This document shows, in pieces, positions 34,621-43,307 of a stretch of 64,000 bases of DNA (within the stretch, counting starts at the first letter, position 1; each line of letters begins with the position of its first letter). The notes under the pieces were generated by a model. That model was given only the letters and a program-made list of their open reading frames with translations. It made no database searches and was not told where the DNA came from. The position numbers and the translations under genes are program-made. Source of the DNA: Natrinema pallidum DSM 3751 (GTDB lineage Archaea > Halobacteriota > Halobacteria > Halobacteriales > Natrialbaceae); contig NZ_AOII01000032.1 in NCBI RefSeq assembly GCF_000337615.1, positions 57,278 to 121,277 on the forward strand, given 5' to 3'.

Positions 34621-34953
34621 TTACTCGTCGGCGTCCGACACTGCAACATCGATCCCGTCGGCGTCGATCCGGACGCGGAGGACATCGACGGTCGCCTCGT
34701 AGGCGGTCGTATGTGAGCCGTCGTCATCGAACCGCACGCACTCCGCAATGAGGTCGCTCTCGAGGAGATTGTTGATTCGTCGGTAGACGGTCGCCGAGGA
34801 GCTATCCGTTCGTTTGGTCAGTTCCTTCGCCGTCTTCGGGCCCTCGCTCGTCGCGATGAGGATCGTCCGGGCACAGTCGTCCCCGAGGACGTCGAGCTGG
34901 GCCGCGTGGTCGGCAGTCGACTCCGATCGCGTGTTACTCGCTTGCGTTGACAT
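34621..34953 (-). CDS. winged-helix transcriptional regulator (ArsR-like)
   Basis: A 110-residue protein with one winged-helix domain: LDVLGDDCARTILIATSEGPKT as helix 1, AKELTKRTDSSSATVYRRINNLLESDLI as the helix-turn-helix, and a two-strand wing (FDDDGSHTTAYEATVDVLRVRI). It belongs to the haloarchaeal ArsR/MarR-like group of regulators that act as a short dimer; a similar protein occurs at 61000. The ATG at 34953 was preferred to one four codons upstream (34965); neither is decisive. Target unknown. Confidence 0.83.
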   Translation of the reverse strand: MSTQASNTRSESTADHAAQLDVLGDDCARTILIATSEGPKTAKELTKRTDSSSATVYRRINNLLESDLIAECVRFDDDGSHTTAYEATVDVLRVRIDADGIDVAVSDADE

Positions 34954-35526
34954 AGTCGTGGTCACCCGTCCAGGACGGGCAGGGTCCGTTCGCTCTGCGC
35001 GAGAGGTGACGATACGAGACGGGCGGCGGTCGGGCCACCACTGTCGGGGATTCCACCATTACATTCCGGCACGAAAATCGGTAAGCGATAGTGGTATTTT
35101 ATAACGATGTACCTTATCCCCTGTCGCCATTCGGCTGCACGACGTAAAATCGTATTTCGATCGGGAAACTACGACTTTCGGCCGGTCCCTGGACGGATCA
35201 ATCCCTGTTTGAGAGCCGACTGCCGCCTAACACGGCTGAACTGGGGTTGATACGACTTGTCGATCGATTTCTCGAACGCGCGTTTCGAGGGGTATGAGCC
35301 CTTGTACCGGGCATAAAGAAGTGCTTTCTCGGTTCTCGAGCCCGCGTTCAGGGTGAACGGTCTGTGTCCTTTATTCGCGTTTGCTCCCCTTGGTTCGATG
35401 ATGCCCGGACGGGTATCGCGACGGATCGGCGACAGCGCCGGCCGCCGGGACCACGGGCGACACGGATCGGTCCCGACCGGCAGCCCGCTCGAGCGCGACT
35501 CGTCCGAGTACACACCCCCACAACCC
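34954..35526. other. 573-bp intergenic stretch, low GC in part
   Basis: From about 35080 to 35380 the GC content falls well below the neighbours. A minus-strand frame ending at 35169 has a lysine-containing stretch (AFEKSIDKSYQPQ) unlike the usual arginine-rich shadows and could be a decayed gene end, but I cannot support a gene. AT-rich runs near 35090-35110 and 35145-35165 look promoter-like. Confidence 0.4.
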
Positions 35527-35718
35527 ATGAACGCCACACAACACGACTGGAAGCCCATGGAATCGTCGACAGCCGGTGCCCGCTGTCGAAACTGCGGGAC
35601 ACACGTCACACAGCAGTTCGCTCGCGTTTTCGGTGACAACGGCGACATCGTTCACGGCTGTCCGTCCTGTACGACGTATCGGGAGATGCAGTCCGGCGGG
35701 CACCTCCCGGGTGATTGA
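35527..35718 (+). CDS. small zinc-ribbon protein, DUF7563-like
   Basis: A 63-residue protein with two CxxC pairs: RCRNCGTHV near residue 20 and GCPSCTTYR near 44, linked by TQQFARVFGDNGDIVH. The pattern CxNCGxxVT-x2-F/YARVFGDN is one I know from a small haloarchaeal zinc-ribbon family (DUF7563, from memory). Start at 35527 or 35557; the longer frame back to 35353 is arginine-rich. Its role is unknown. Confidence 0.75.
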   Translation: MNATQHDWKPMESSTAGARCRNCGTHVTQQFARVFGDNGDIVHGCPSCTTYREMQSGGHLPGD

Positions 35719-36066
35719 CCACCGCTATCGGCCGTTTGGTGCCGACGTTCCGACGCCGATTGATCCGGTCTTTTGCTCCATCTCATCGACACTGACCCGG
35801 TAGCACGGCTGCTGGTCTCGATCGTCCACGCTCCTCGCTCGTTCCAGCGACGTCCGTCTCCAGCCGCGGGAGACACCGCTCTCGAGAGAGCGCCGTCGCG
35901 GACTGTATCCGCTCCCTACCCGGACGGCCGCGCCACTCGTGCTCGCGGCTCGCACCGACCGACTACGTAACCTGCAAAAGTTAAAGTTAGTGGTGAGTGA
36001 ACTGGGGAGACATGGTCACAGGCGGTGGATTGCCCCTCGAACACACCCGTCCCTTTTCCCTGATCG
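35719..36066. other. 348-bp intergenic stretch
   Basis: No gene. The AT-rich run CAAAAGTTAAAGTTAG at about 35976-35991 is the probable promoter of the winged-helix gene at 36067, implying a leader of about 50 nt. Confidence 0.45.
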
Positions 36067-36570
36067 ATGTCAGTCCAAACGGACAGAACTGATCCGCTCG
36101 AGGAGAGCGACGTGTTTCACATCCTCGGCAACGACAGACGACGCGCGATCGTACAACTGCTTGCGGAAGAGGGTGGGCAGATCGATGTCTCCGATGTCGC
36201 AACCGAGATCGCCGCCACCGAATCCGATACGACGCCCGTGCCGAACAACCTCTACAAGAGCGTCTACGTTTCCCTCCAACAAACGCATCTGCCCCAACTC
36301 GAGGAGGACGCCGTCATCGAGTACGATTCCGACGCGAAGACGATTCAGTCCGGCCGTCACTTCGAGGGAGTCCTGCGGTACGTCGACGGCCACACCACCG
36401 ATCACTCGCGGGTCTTACAGTTCCACCTCGGACTCTGCGTGTTCGGCCTCGCCATCATCGCGCTGGCAGGACTCGATCTCCCCGTCATCTCGAGCGTCGA
36501 TCCCGTGCTCTCGAGCGTACTCGTCTTCCTTGCCGTCGCCGCGAGCAGTCTCTACCGATTGCTCGGGTGA
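36067..36570 (+). CDS. winged-helix membrane protein, DUF7344 type (copy 3)
   Basis: A 167-residue paralogue of the proteins at 4335 and 32182. It shows VFHILGNDRRRAIVQLLAEE, DVSDVATEIAATESDT and the hallmark VYVSLQQTHLPQLEEDA (here LQQ in place of LYQ), then about two hydrophobic helices from residue 120 to 165. It has a short leader and a C-terminus right after the second helix. It stands 150 bp before the end of the convergent secreted repeat protein. Confidence 0.83.
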   Translation: MSVQTDRTDPLEESDVFHILGNDRRRAIVQLLAEEGGQIDVSDVATEIAATESDTTPVPNNLYKSVYVSLQQTHLPQLEEDAVIEYDSDAKTIQSGRHFEGVLRYVDGHTTDHSRVLQFHLGLCVFGLAIIALAGLDLPVISSVDPVLSSVLVFLAVAASSLYRLLG

Positions 36571-36722
36571 GCCTCACAGCTGTGTTCGCGTCCCGTGAGA
36601 ACTGCCGCGGCACTCGAGGAGCAGCACGAGCGGCGAAGAAATAGACTACCGGTCGACGCACACCGCCGCCGTATCGCCTGCGACGGCGCGAAAAGACGCG
36701 CTGTCCGTTGGAGTCTCCTCGG

Positions 36723-38576
36723 TTAGGCCGTCAAGCCGTCGTCGGTGTCGTTCGTCTCGTTGTCGTCATCGATCTCGTCCGTGTCGTCGAGATCGTCCTC
36801 ATCGGTCTCGTCCGTCTCGTTGAGTTCGTCGTCGGTTTCGTCATCGATACTGTCCACGTCATCCTCGTCAGTGTCGATCTCTTCAGTCAGTTCGAGTATC
36901 GCGACTTCACCGGACTGATCGGCGAGGATCATGTGGATGTACGACCCTGCCTGCAGCGCGCTCGTCTCGACCTCGAACTCGACATCGTCACTCTCGCCGC
37001 TGTCGAGGGTCACGTTCTGCTCGGCGACCAGGTCACCCTCGAGCCGGAACTGGACGGTCTCGGTGCGTTCCTCGTCGCTCGGGTTCTCGACGGTCGCCGT
37101 CACCGTGATGGTCTCACCGACCGTGGCACTCTCGGGGGCCTCGAGATCACTCACCTCGAAGGACTCGGCCGTCACGTCGTCGTCATCAGCTTCGTCGTCA
37201 TCAGTTTCGTTGTCAGTCTCGTCGTCGAACAGTCCGTCGTCAGTTTCGTCGTCGTCGGTTTCGTCATCAGCTTCGTCGTCGGTCTCGTTGTCGAATAGTC
37301 CGTCGTCGGTTTCGTCATCAGCTTCGTCGTCGGTCTCGTTGTCGAGCAGTTCGTCGTCAGCTTCCTCCTCGTCAATTTCGTCGTCGGTCTCGTTATCGAT
37401 TGGCTCCTCGGTGATGTTGTCGATCTCGTCCGGCAGGTTGTCGGTATCGATATCGTCACTTAGGACGAGAACATAAACGGACGTGTTCTCGGCGTTTAGG
37501 TCCTCGACCGTGAGGTTCTCGACCGTGACGAAGACCGGACGGTCATCGGCATCGACGGGCAGCTGATCCATCGGCTCCTCGTCAACCGGCTCTTCTATGA
37601 CCGGCTCGTCGTCGGTCTCGTTGTCGACCGGCTCCTCGTCAACCGGCTCTTCTTCGACCGGTTCCTCGTCGGTCTCGTTGTCGATCGGCTCCTCGTCAAC
37701 CGGCTCTTCTATGACCGGCTCGTCGTCGGTCTCGTTGTCGATCGGCTCCTCGTCGACTGGCTCCTCTTCGACGGGGAGTTCGTCATCGGTCTCGTTGTCG
37801 ATCGGCTCCTCGTCGACTGGCTCCTCTTCGACGGGGAGTTCGTCATCGGTCTCGTTGTCGACCGGCTCCTCGTCAACCGGCTCTTCTTCGACCGGTTCCT
37901 CGTCGGTCTCGTTGTCGACTGGTTCCTCGTCGACGGGCGCTTCGTCCTCCACGCCATCGACGGTGATCTCCGCATCGTCGGTCACCGGTTCGTTATCGGC
38001 CGTGAGGTATGGCCCGTCTGCCTGTCCTTCGGTCTCGACGAAGTCGTACGTCTCGTTGTCGTTCGTGTCGCGATGCGGCATCGCGATCAGGGTCTCGTCT
38101 TCCTCGAGCGGCTCGTCGAGCGTGATTTCGATGTTCTCGTGCGTGCCTGCCTCGAGGTACGTCGAGACGCCGATCACGCTATCGACGACGTTGCCGACGA
38201 GGAGGCTGCTGTCGTGGATCGCCACGAAGCCGCCGCTCGCGAGCGTGGCGTTCTCGACGACGACCGTATCGTTGTCGATCTCCTGGTCGTTAAACGTCAC
38301 GTACGCGGCCTGCTGATCGTCGGATTCGGTATCCGGCTCGATCTCACCGTCCTCGGACGCGTTGTCCTGCAGTCCGATCGCCGTGTCCGATCGGTTCTCG
38401 CTCTCGGCTACTGATTCGTCCGCCGATTCGATGTCTGTCTCCTCGTACTCGTCCTCGCTGACGTTGTCGCCCTGTTCGACGGTGTCACCGCCCGTTGCGG
38501 CTGCCACCATCGCCCCGCCAGAGCTGACGACCATCAGCGCGGTAAGTACGACGAGTAACTGATTGCGTGCGTTCAT
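36723..38576 (-). CDS. exported acidic repeat protein with DUF7282-like and CARDB-like domains
   Basis: A 617-residue exported protein. A Sec signal (NQLLVVLTALMVVSSGGAMVA) leads; residues about 85-215 (AYVTFNDQEIDNDTVVVENA; DTNDNETYDFVETEG) form the DUF7282-type domain found in haloarchaeal surface proteins. Residues about 215-345 are near-perfect repeats built from EEPVDEEPVDNETDD; residues about 385-450 are D/E/T-rich repeats; residues about 455-545 are a CARDB-like beta domain; the tail is again acidic. There is no obvious PGF-CTERM anchor. The start at 38576 fits a TATA box at 38615-38623; an in-frame ATG at 38597 is too close to it. Confidence 0.85.
   Translation of the reverse strand: MNARNQLLVVLTALMVVSSGGAMVAAATGGDTVEQGDNVSEDEYEETDIESADESVAESENRSDTAIGLQDNASEDGEIEPDTESDDQQAAYVTFNDQEIDNDTVVVENATLASGGFVAIHDSSLLVGNVVDSVIGVSTYLEAGTHENIEITLDEPLEEDETLIAMPHRDTNDNETYDFVETEGQADGPYLTADNEPVTDDAEITVDGVEDEAPVDEEPVDNETDEEPVEEEPVDEEPVDNETDDELPVEEEPVDEEPIDNETDDELPVEEEPVDEEPIDNETDDEPVIEEPVDEEPIDNETDEEPVEEEPVDEEPVDNETDDEPVIEEPVDEEPMDQLPVDADDRPVFVTVENLTVEDLNAENTSVYVLVLSDDIDTDNLPDEIDNITEEPIDNETDDEIDEEEADDELLDNETDDEADDETDDGLFDNETDDEADDETDDDETDDGLFDDETDNETDDDEADDDDVTAESFEVSDLEAPESATVGETITVTATVENPSDEERTETVQFRLEGDLVAEQNVTLDSGESDDVEFEVETSALQAGSYIHMILADQSGEVAILELTEEIDTDEDDVDSIDDETDDELNETDETDEDDLDDTDEIDDDNETNDTDDGLTA
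37571..37930. repeat. in-frame minisatellite in the acidic repeat protein
   Basis: The bases 37741-37800 and 37801-37860 are identical 60-bp units in tandem. A further near-identical segment of about 68 bp occurs at 37617-37684 and 37851-37918. The units encode E-E-P-V-D type repeats and would be prone to slippage or recombination without loss of frame. Confidence 0.9.
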
Positions 38577-38614
38577 AGTTGCCGTGAAGGCATCCATCCC
38601 GTCGTTCCTTCGGC

Positions 38615-38623
38615 GGATAAACC
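38615..38623 (-). promoter_or_regulatory. TATA box of the acidic repeat protein gene
   Basis: GGTTTATCC on the minus strand, 38 bp before the ATG at 38576. Confidence 0.5.
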
Positions 38624-38802
38624 AGCAGAACCATTACGCTCCGAAATCGAATACTACGGCCCACCATCGGCCTCTTCGCGAGCGGAAACCAACGATTGCT
38701 GATAGGAACGGCCGCGCCCTCGTTTTCGCCTCCTGCCGACCGCCGGATGCCGGACCGCCGTCGGTCGATCTCGCCCCAAGGGTAGTCGGACCGGTGCCGA
38801 CG

Positions 38803-39300
38803 CTAGTCGTTCACCTGTTCGGGTGACTTCGACGCCGTCGGTTCGTGATCCGGGAGACAGACCAGGTTCTCCCGTCCGAGCCGCAGTTTCGTAATCCGGC
38901 CGTCGTCCTCGAGATCGGCGAGCAGGCGGCTGACCTTGGCTTTCGACCAGTCGACCGAATCGACGATCTGCGACTGTTTCATCCGCCCCCCGTTTTCCCG
39001 AAGGAGTTGCTGTACCCGCTCCCGGTCGGTTACGAACTCCTCGCGGCTCGGCTCCGAGTCCGCCGCCGCCGAGGTCGGCTCCTCGTATCGGTTGCGAGCG
39101 ACGAGTATTCCCCCGAGCACTGCGAGCGCGATCATACCGGCTATGGCCGCGAGATGGGCATCCCCATCCAGTTGGAGCGGCCGACCCACTCCCGGGAGAA
39201 CCCCGGCCCACGAACTCGCGGCGATCGTGGACGCGACTGCACCACCGCACGACGACCAGTATGCGTCGCGGAGCATGGAACCCCGTCGTCGGCTGCTCAT
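38803..39300 (-). CDS. membrane-anchored winged-helix regulator
   Basis: A 165-residue protein. Residues about 8-65 hold two hydrophobic helices (AVASTIAASSWAGVLPG; LAAIAGMIALAVLGGILVA), then a charged linker and a C-terminal winged helix: REEFVTDRERVQQLLRENGGRMKQSQIVDSVDWSKAKVSRLLADLEDDGRI, which has the MarR/IclR-like turn and recognition helix. In the other membrane winged-helix proteins here the order is reversed (DNA-binding part first). Haloarchaea have many such putative membrane-bound regulators with unknown inputs. The ATG at 39300 gives the shortest clean form; M at 39276 is an alternative. Confidence 0.8.
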   Translation of the reverse strand: MSSRRRGSMLRDAYWSSCGGAVASTIAASSWAGVLPGVGRPLQLDGDAHLAAIAGMIALAVLGGILVARNRYEEPTSAAADSEPSREEFVTDRERVQQLLRENGGRMKQSQIVDSVDWSKAKVSRLLADLEDDGRITKLRLGRENLVCLPDHEPTASKSPEQVND

Positions 39301-39791
39301 GGCTGTGAACAGTCTATCGTCACGTGATTCATGTCCTGTACCGTCGTGATCGGTCCACAAATTGTTTTTTATAATACATATTCTGTTAGCGTGTTTCCGG
39401 TATCTCACGACACCCGTGAGTTCAACGCAACCAACGTGTCGGTTTCCGCCGTCGATCCGAAACGGGCAGCCTCGCGCGGCGGCGGAACGCCGGCACGATG
39501 CAAGGACCGACTGCTGTAACACTCGCCGGGCATGGTATAGGCGGCCTTTGCTCGACAGACTGAATAAACGCAACCGGACGTTTGGAACGGTTAGCGCGGA
39601 TTCACTCCGGATTTAGCCGGTAAAAAAACGTTGGCGTGATTCTCTCCCGATTGGACACGACCGAGCGACTCGCCGGTCCGGTGCCGCTTGCGTCGGTGTT
39701 TGCGCGTCGCCCGTCGGCAACGGACGAGACGCGTAAGTACTGCGACCCAGTCGAGCGCGACCGCCGGCCACGAGCGTACCGGTCGCCCGTG
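39301..39791. other. 491-bp intergenic stretch
   Basis: Holds the promoter of the membrane winged-helix gene at its left end and, to the right, the 3' region of the epimerase gene. No gene is supported. Confidence 0.45.
39361..39380 (-). promoter_or_regulatory. AT-rich promoter of the membrane winged-helix gene
   Basis: The minus strand reads TATGTATTATAAAA, a strong TATA match, about 65 bp before the ATG at 39300, so a leader of roughly 35 nt is implied. Confidence 0.55.
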
Positions 39792-40781
39792 TCAGCGATA
39801 CGACCCGTCGCTTCGGTTTGACTCGAGGGCGATTTCGGTCGCCGCGTCGGCCGGGTCGGATCGATCGTCGCCGACCAGCGACCGGATACCCGATTCGATA
39901 CCGACCGTGGCGTCGAACCCGAGTTGGTGGGTCGCTTTCGACGTATCCGCGCCACTGTGTCTGATATCGCCGGAGCGGGGCTCGCGGTGAACGATCGTCG
40001 AGTCGGAGCCCGTGACCGTCCGTATCGTCTCGGCGAGGTCCAGAATCGTCGTTCGCTGCCCCGTCCCGATGTTGTACGCCTCACCGATCGCGTCGGTCGT
40101 GGCCGCCCGCAGGTTCGCTCGGACGACGTCGCTGACGTGGACGAAATCGCGACTCTGTCGACCGTCGCCCTCGACCGTGATCGGCTCGTCCGCCCGCGCC
40201 TGCTCGAGGAACGTCGAAATCACCCCGCTGTAGGGCCCGCGCTGTCGCGGTCCGTAGACGTTGAAATACCGCAGCGCGACGGTCTCGAGCCCGTACAGGT
40301 CCTCGTAGAGGCGAGCGTACTGGTCGACCGCGAGCTTCTGGACGCCGTACGGTGATGTCGGCGTCGTCGATGCCGTCTCCGGCACCGGCAGCGTTTCGGG
40401 GTGGCCGTACACGGCCGCGCTCGAGGCGACGACGACCCGCGCGTCCTCCTGGCGGGCCTGCTCGAGGACTAACAGGCTCGCCTCGAGGTTCGTCCGGTTG
40501 CTCCGGCGGGGGTCGTCGACGCTTTGGGTGACGCTGACGAGCGCGGCGTGATGGAAGATCACCTCGACGCCGCGGGCTGCCTTCTGGAGGGCGATCGGGT
40601 CACGAACGTCGCCTTCGACGACGGTTACGTCGTCGGGCAGGTGGGCGCGATCGCCGGTCGTGAAGTCGTCGAGCACTCTGACTTCGTTGTGGGGGACCAG
40701 AGCCTCGACGAGGTGACTCCCGATGAAGCCCGCACCGCCAGTCACGAGGACCGTGCTGTCACGGATCGCGTTCGAGTCCAT
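39792..40781 (-). CDS. UDP-glucose/GlcNAc 4-epimerase-like extended SDR
   Basis: A 329-residue enzyme. TGGAGFIGSHLVEAL at about residues 14-28 is the NAD+ motif, VVASSAAVYG near 117 carries the catalytic Ser, and SPYGVQKLAVDQYARLY near 142-158 holds the Tyr/Lys pair. RYFNVYGPRQRGP and DGRQSRDFVHVSDVVRA are typical of GalE/WbpP and dTDP-glucose 4,6-dehydratase relatives. It would interconvert C4 epimers of UDP-sugars for the glycan pathway, although it lies 5 kb outside the main cluster. ATG 40781 was chosen; a GTG two codons upstream is possible. Confidence 0.9.
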   Translation of the reverse strand: MDSNAIRDSTVLVTGGAGFIGSHLVEALVPHNEVRVLDDFTTGDRAHLPDDVTVVEGDVRDPIALQKAARGVEVIFHHAALVSVTQSVDDPRRSNRTNLEASLLVLEQARQEDARVVVASSAAVYGHPETLPVPETASTTPTSPYGVQKLAVDQYARLYEDLYGLETVALRYFNVYGPRQRGPYSGVISTFLEQARADEPITVEGDGRQSRDFVHVSDVVRANLRAATTDAIGEAYNIGTGQRTTILDLAETIRTVTGSDSTIVHREPRSGDIRHSGADTSKATHQLGFDATVGIESGIRSLVGDDRSDPADAATEIALESNRSDGSYR

Positions 40782-40930
40782 TGCCACTCACGACCAGTCC
40801 CCCGCTGTTTAGTATCGCACTCGTACCGCCGTCGTGCGGGTGCTTGCTCGAGGAGAAATGATCGCTTACGGCCCCGATGTCGACGCCGATCGGCAAAACG
40901 TATCCGTCCGACGGCCGACACCTCCGATAG

Positions 40931-41311
40931 ATGTCGATCGCCATCGGCCATTTCGCGTTCGGAGCGGCGATGACGACGCTGGTCGTCACGTATCTCGTTC
41001 CGACCGACCGGTATCCGCGAACGGTGATTCTACTAGGGGGAGGGTGGGCGATGCTCCCCGACGTTCACTGGATCAGTCCGATAGCTGCGGAGCGACTGTC
41101 CGAACTCCATCGAACGTCCGTACTGACGGATCTCTTCTGGCTCCACCGCACGTGGGACCGGGTCGATCCGACCGATTCGAAGTCGATAGCCGCCGTGTTA
41201 CTCGCGTTGTTGATCGTTGCGACGGCCCTCGCGGAACGGCGTGACTATCGCGCCCCGGCGTCGGTCAGAGCCGCCTATCGGGAGCAGTTGCCGTCCGAAT
41301 CGACCGACTGA
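40931..41311 (+). CDS. small membrane protein, DUF457/YdjM-like
   Basis: A 126-residue protein with three hydrophobic segments. GHFAFGAAMTTLVVTYL near the N-terminus and GGGWAMLPDVHWISP near residue 40 recall the H-x-n-D-x-D/H pattern of inner-membrane metal-dependent hydrolase-like DUF457 proteins, but the match is partial. HRTWDRVDPTDSK follows in a loop. Function unknown. It is divergent from the epimerase gene with 149 bp between them. Confidence 0.65.
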   Translation: MSIAIGHFAFGAAMTTLVVTYLVPTDRYPRTVILLGGGWAMLPDVHWISPIAAERLSELHRTSVLTDLFWLHRTWDRVDPTDSKSIAAVLLALLIVATALAERRDYRAPASVRAAYREQLPSESTD

Positions 41312-41415
41312 GGGAACTCGGAGCGGTCTCACATCCGACACTCGCAAACCGGACGCGGACCACGCGGACACGTTCCGGCTGCGAGGGCTACCATGGAGCG
41401 GTCCGTTTGGGGAAG

Positions 41416-41423
41416 CTATATGC
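41416..41423 (+). promoter_or_regulatory. TATA box of the dihydroorotase-like gene
   Basis: CTATATGC ends 24 bp before the ATG at 41448, which fits a leaderless mRNA and supports that start over upstream in-frame codons. Confidence 0.6.
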
Positions 41424-41447
41424 GCGGTCCTCGGCAACCCCACGGTA

Positions 41448-42815
41448 ATGACCGTGGACCTCGTCGTACGCAACTGTACCGTCGTCACGCCCGCGGGACG
41501 GACACCCGACGCGGGCGTCGCCGTCGAGGACGACACCATCGTCGCCGTCGGTCGGAGCGATCGGCTTCCCGAGGCCGACCGCGTCCTCGACGCCGAGGGG
41601 AACGTGCTGGTTCCCGGCATCGTCGACTGTCACATTCACAACCGCGAACCCGGTCTCGAGTACAAGGAAGACTGGGAGTCCGCGACGCGCGCGGCGGCGG
41701 CCGGCGGTGTGACGACCGTCGTCGGGATGCCGAACACGGACCCGGTGATCGACCGGCCCGACCATCTCGAGCTCAAATTCGAGCGCGGCGAGGCGTCGGC
41801 TCACGTCGACTTCCAGAGCTACGCCGTCGTCACCTCGGAGAACCTCGATCTGATCCCCGAGATCGACGAAACCGGCGCGCTCGGGTTCAAAATCTTCCTC
41901 GGGTCGACCGTCGGCGACGTACCGCCGCCGAACGACGGCGAGATCCTTGAGGCGATGGAGCGAATCGGCGAGACGGGCAAGCGGCTGGGTTTCCACGAGG
42001 AGAACGGCGAGATCATCGAGCACTACACGAAGCGGTTCAAAGCCGACGGGAGAAACGAGCCGATCGATCACTCCCACTCGCGGCCCGTAATCGCCGAGCA
42101 GGAGGCCGTCGAGCGGATGATCACCTTTGCCGAGGAGACGGACGCGAAAATCCACATGTTCCACGTCTCCTCCGGGTCGGCCGCCGAGGCCGTCGCCCGC
42201 GGCAAGGACCAGGGTGTCGACGTCACCGCCGAGACGACCCCCCACTACCTCTGGTTCACCGAGGACGTCATGCGTGAGAAGGGCAACGTCGCGCGCGTTC
42301 AGCCGCCGATCCGGGACGCCGAGGAACGCGAAACGCTCTGGGATGTCGGCATCGATCAGGGTGCGATCGACTGTATCGCGACCGATCACGCGCCCCACAC
42401 CCCGACGGAGAAGAAAGTCGACGACCCCTTCGGCAACACCTGGGACGCGATCTCGGGGTTCGTCGGCCTCGAGACCGAGATTCCGGTCATGCTCTCGTTC
42501 GTCGATCAAGGACGGCTCACGCTCGAGGAGTGGGTGCGACGCCACTCGACGCGGCCGGCCCAGGTCTGGGGGATGTACCCGCAGAAAGGATCGCTCCAGG
42601 TCGGGACCGACGCCGATTTCACGATCGTCGACCCCGACCGGGAGTGGACGCTCGCGGACCGCACGGAACTGCACTCGAAAAACTGCGTGACGCCGTTCGA
42701 GGGTGAGACGTTTACCGGCAAAGCGATCGCGACGGTCGTCCGCGGTGACGTCGTGGCCGAGGACGGGACGGTCGTCGGCGAGTCCGGGTACGGAACGCGC
42801 GTCGACGTCGACTGA
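41448..42815 (+). CDS. pyrC: dihydroorotase-type cyclic amidohydrolase
   Basis: A 455-residue amidohydrolase. The metal motif DCHIHNREPG is near residue 61, the carboxylated lysine lies in GFKIFLGSTVGD near 147, the two single histidines lie in RLGFHEENG and IHMFHVSSG, and the catalytic Asp is in ATDHAPHTPTEK near 312. The arrangement fits class I dihydroorotase (third step of pyrimidine synthesis, ring closure of carbamoyl aspartate); allantoinase and hydantoinase are close relatives, so the symbol is tentative. pyrD lies 2.9 kb downstream on the other strand. Confidence 0.82.
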   Translation: MTVDLVVRNCTVVTPAGRTPDAGVAVEDDTIVAVGRSDRLPEADRVLDAEGNVLVPGIVDCHIHNREPGLEYKEDWESATRAAAAGGVTTVVGMPNTDPVIDRPDHLELKFERGEASAHVDFQSYAVVTSENLDLIPEIDETGALGFKIFLGSTVGDVPPPNDGEILEAMERIGETGKRLGFHEENGEIIEHYTKRFKADGRNEPIDHSHSRPVIAEQEAVERMITFAEETDAKIHMFHVSSGSAAEAVARGKDQGVDVTAETTPHYLWFTEDVMREKGNVARVQPPIRDAEERETLWDVGIDQGAIDCIATDHAPHTPTEKKVDDPFGNTWDAISGFVGLETEIPVMLSFVDQGRLTLEEWVRRHSTRPAQVWGMYPQKGSLQVGTDADFTIVDPDREWTLADRTELHSKNCVTPFEGETFTGKAIATVVRGDVVAEDGTVVGESGYGTRVDVD

Positions 42816-42947
42816 ACGGGCGTCTCGTCGCTGCTCATCGGCCGCGGACGGCGTTCCGTTTACGGAATCCGTCGGCAAGTCTCGGGGTGTCGGCCCGTTC
42901 GGGAACCGTCGCCCACGCGCGTTTTCAGGTCGTGAAAGTGGCAGCCG

Positions 42948-42957
42948 GTTTATATTC
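42948..42957 (+). promoter_or_regulatory. TATA box of the 79-residue gene
   Basis: GTTTATATTC lies 38 bp before the ATG at 42996. Confidence 0.55.
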
Positions 42958-42995
42958 ACACCCCGACCCTCCGGTCCCAGTAGGGAACGGCAGTC

Positions 42996-43235
42996 ATGAG
43001 TAACGAACGAACCGAGGCCGACGAGGACGACGAAACGCACGAAACGGACAAGACCGAACAGCTCCGGTCGGTGTTTCTTTCGGTCACCGGCGGCGAGGCG
43101 GACTCCGTCGTCGAACCCCAACGAGAGGGACCGCGCACGCGAGAACTGCGAGGCGAGGAGCGGACCGACGAGGTCGTCGGCCCCGCGGAACACCACGGAC
43201 TCGACGACGCGATCGACGATCCAGAGCCGGGCTGA
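42996..43235 (+). CDS. small acidic protein of unknown function
   Basis: A 79-residue, very acidic protein with D/E/T-rich N-terminus, a short ordered-looking stretch (LRSVFLSVTGGEADSVVE), and a charged tail. No hydrophobic segment or cysteine. It is placed 72 bp before the ABC transporter ATPase on the same strand, so may be co-transcribed with it. I do not recognise a family; a TATA box supports the gene. Confidence 0.65.
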   Translation: MSNERTEADEDDETHETDKTEQLRSVFLSVTGGEADSVVEPQREGPRTRELRGEERTDEVVGPAEHHGLDDAIDDPEPG

Positions 43236-43307
43236 TCGGATCGTCGTCGACGACATGCGGACCGATTCGACGAGTAACGAGTTCCATAACACGACGGAGA
43301 TAACCCG

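Noticed and set aside
35169..35648. Minus-strand gene of 159 codons
   Set aside because: Most of the frame is Arg/Pro/Ser-rich and overlaps a better small zinc-ribbon gene; only the C-terminal end looks unusual.
37160..37930. CRISPR-like array
   Set aside because: The repeats are in-frame coding units with no unique spacers.
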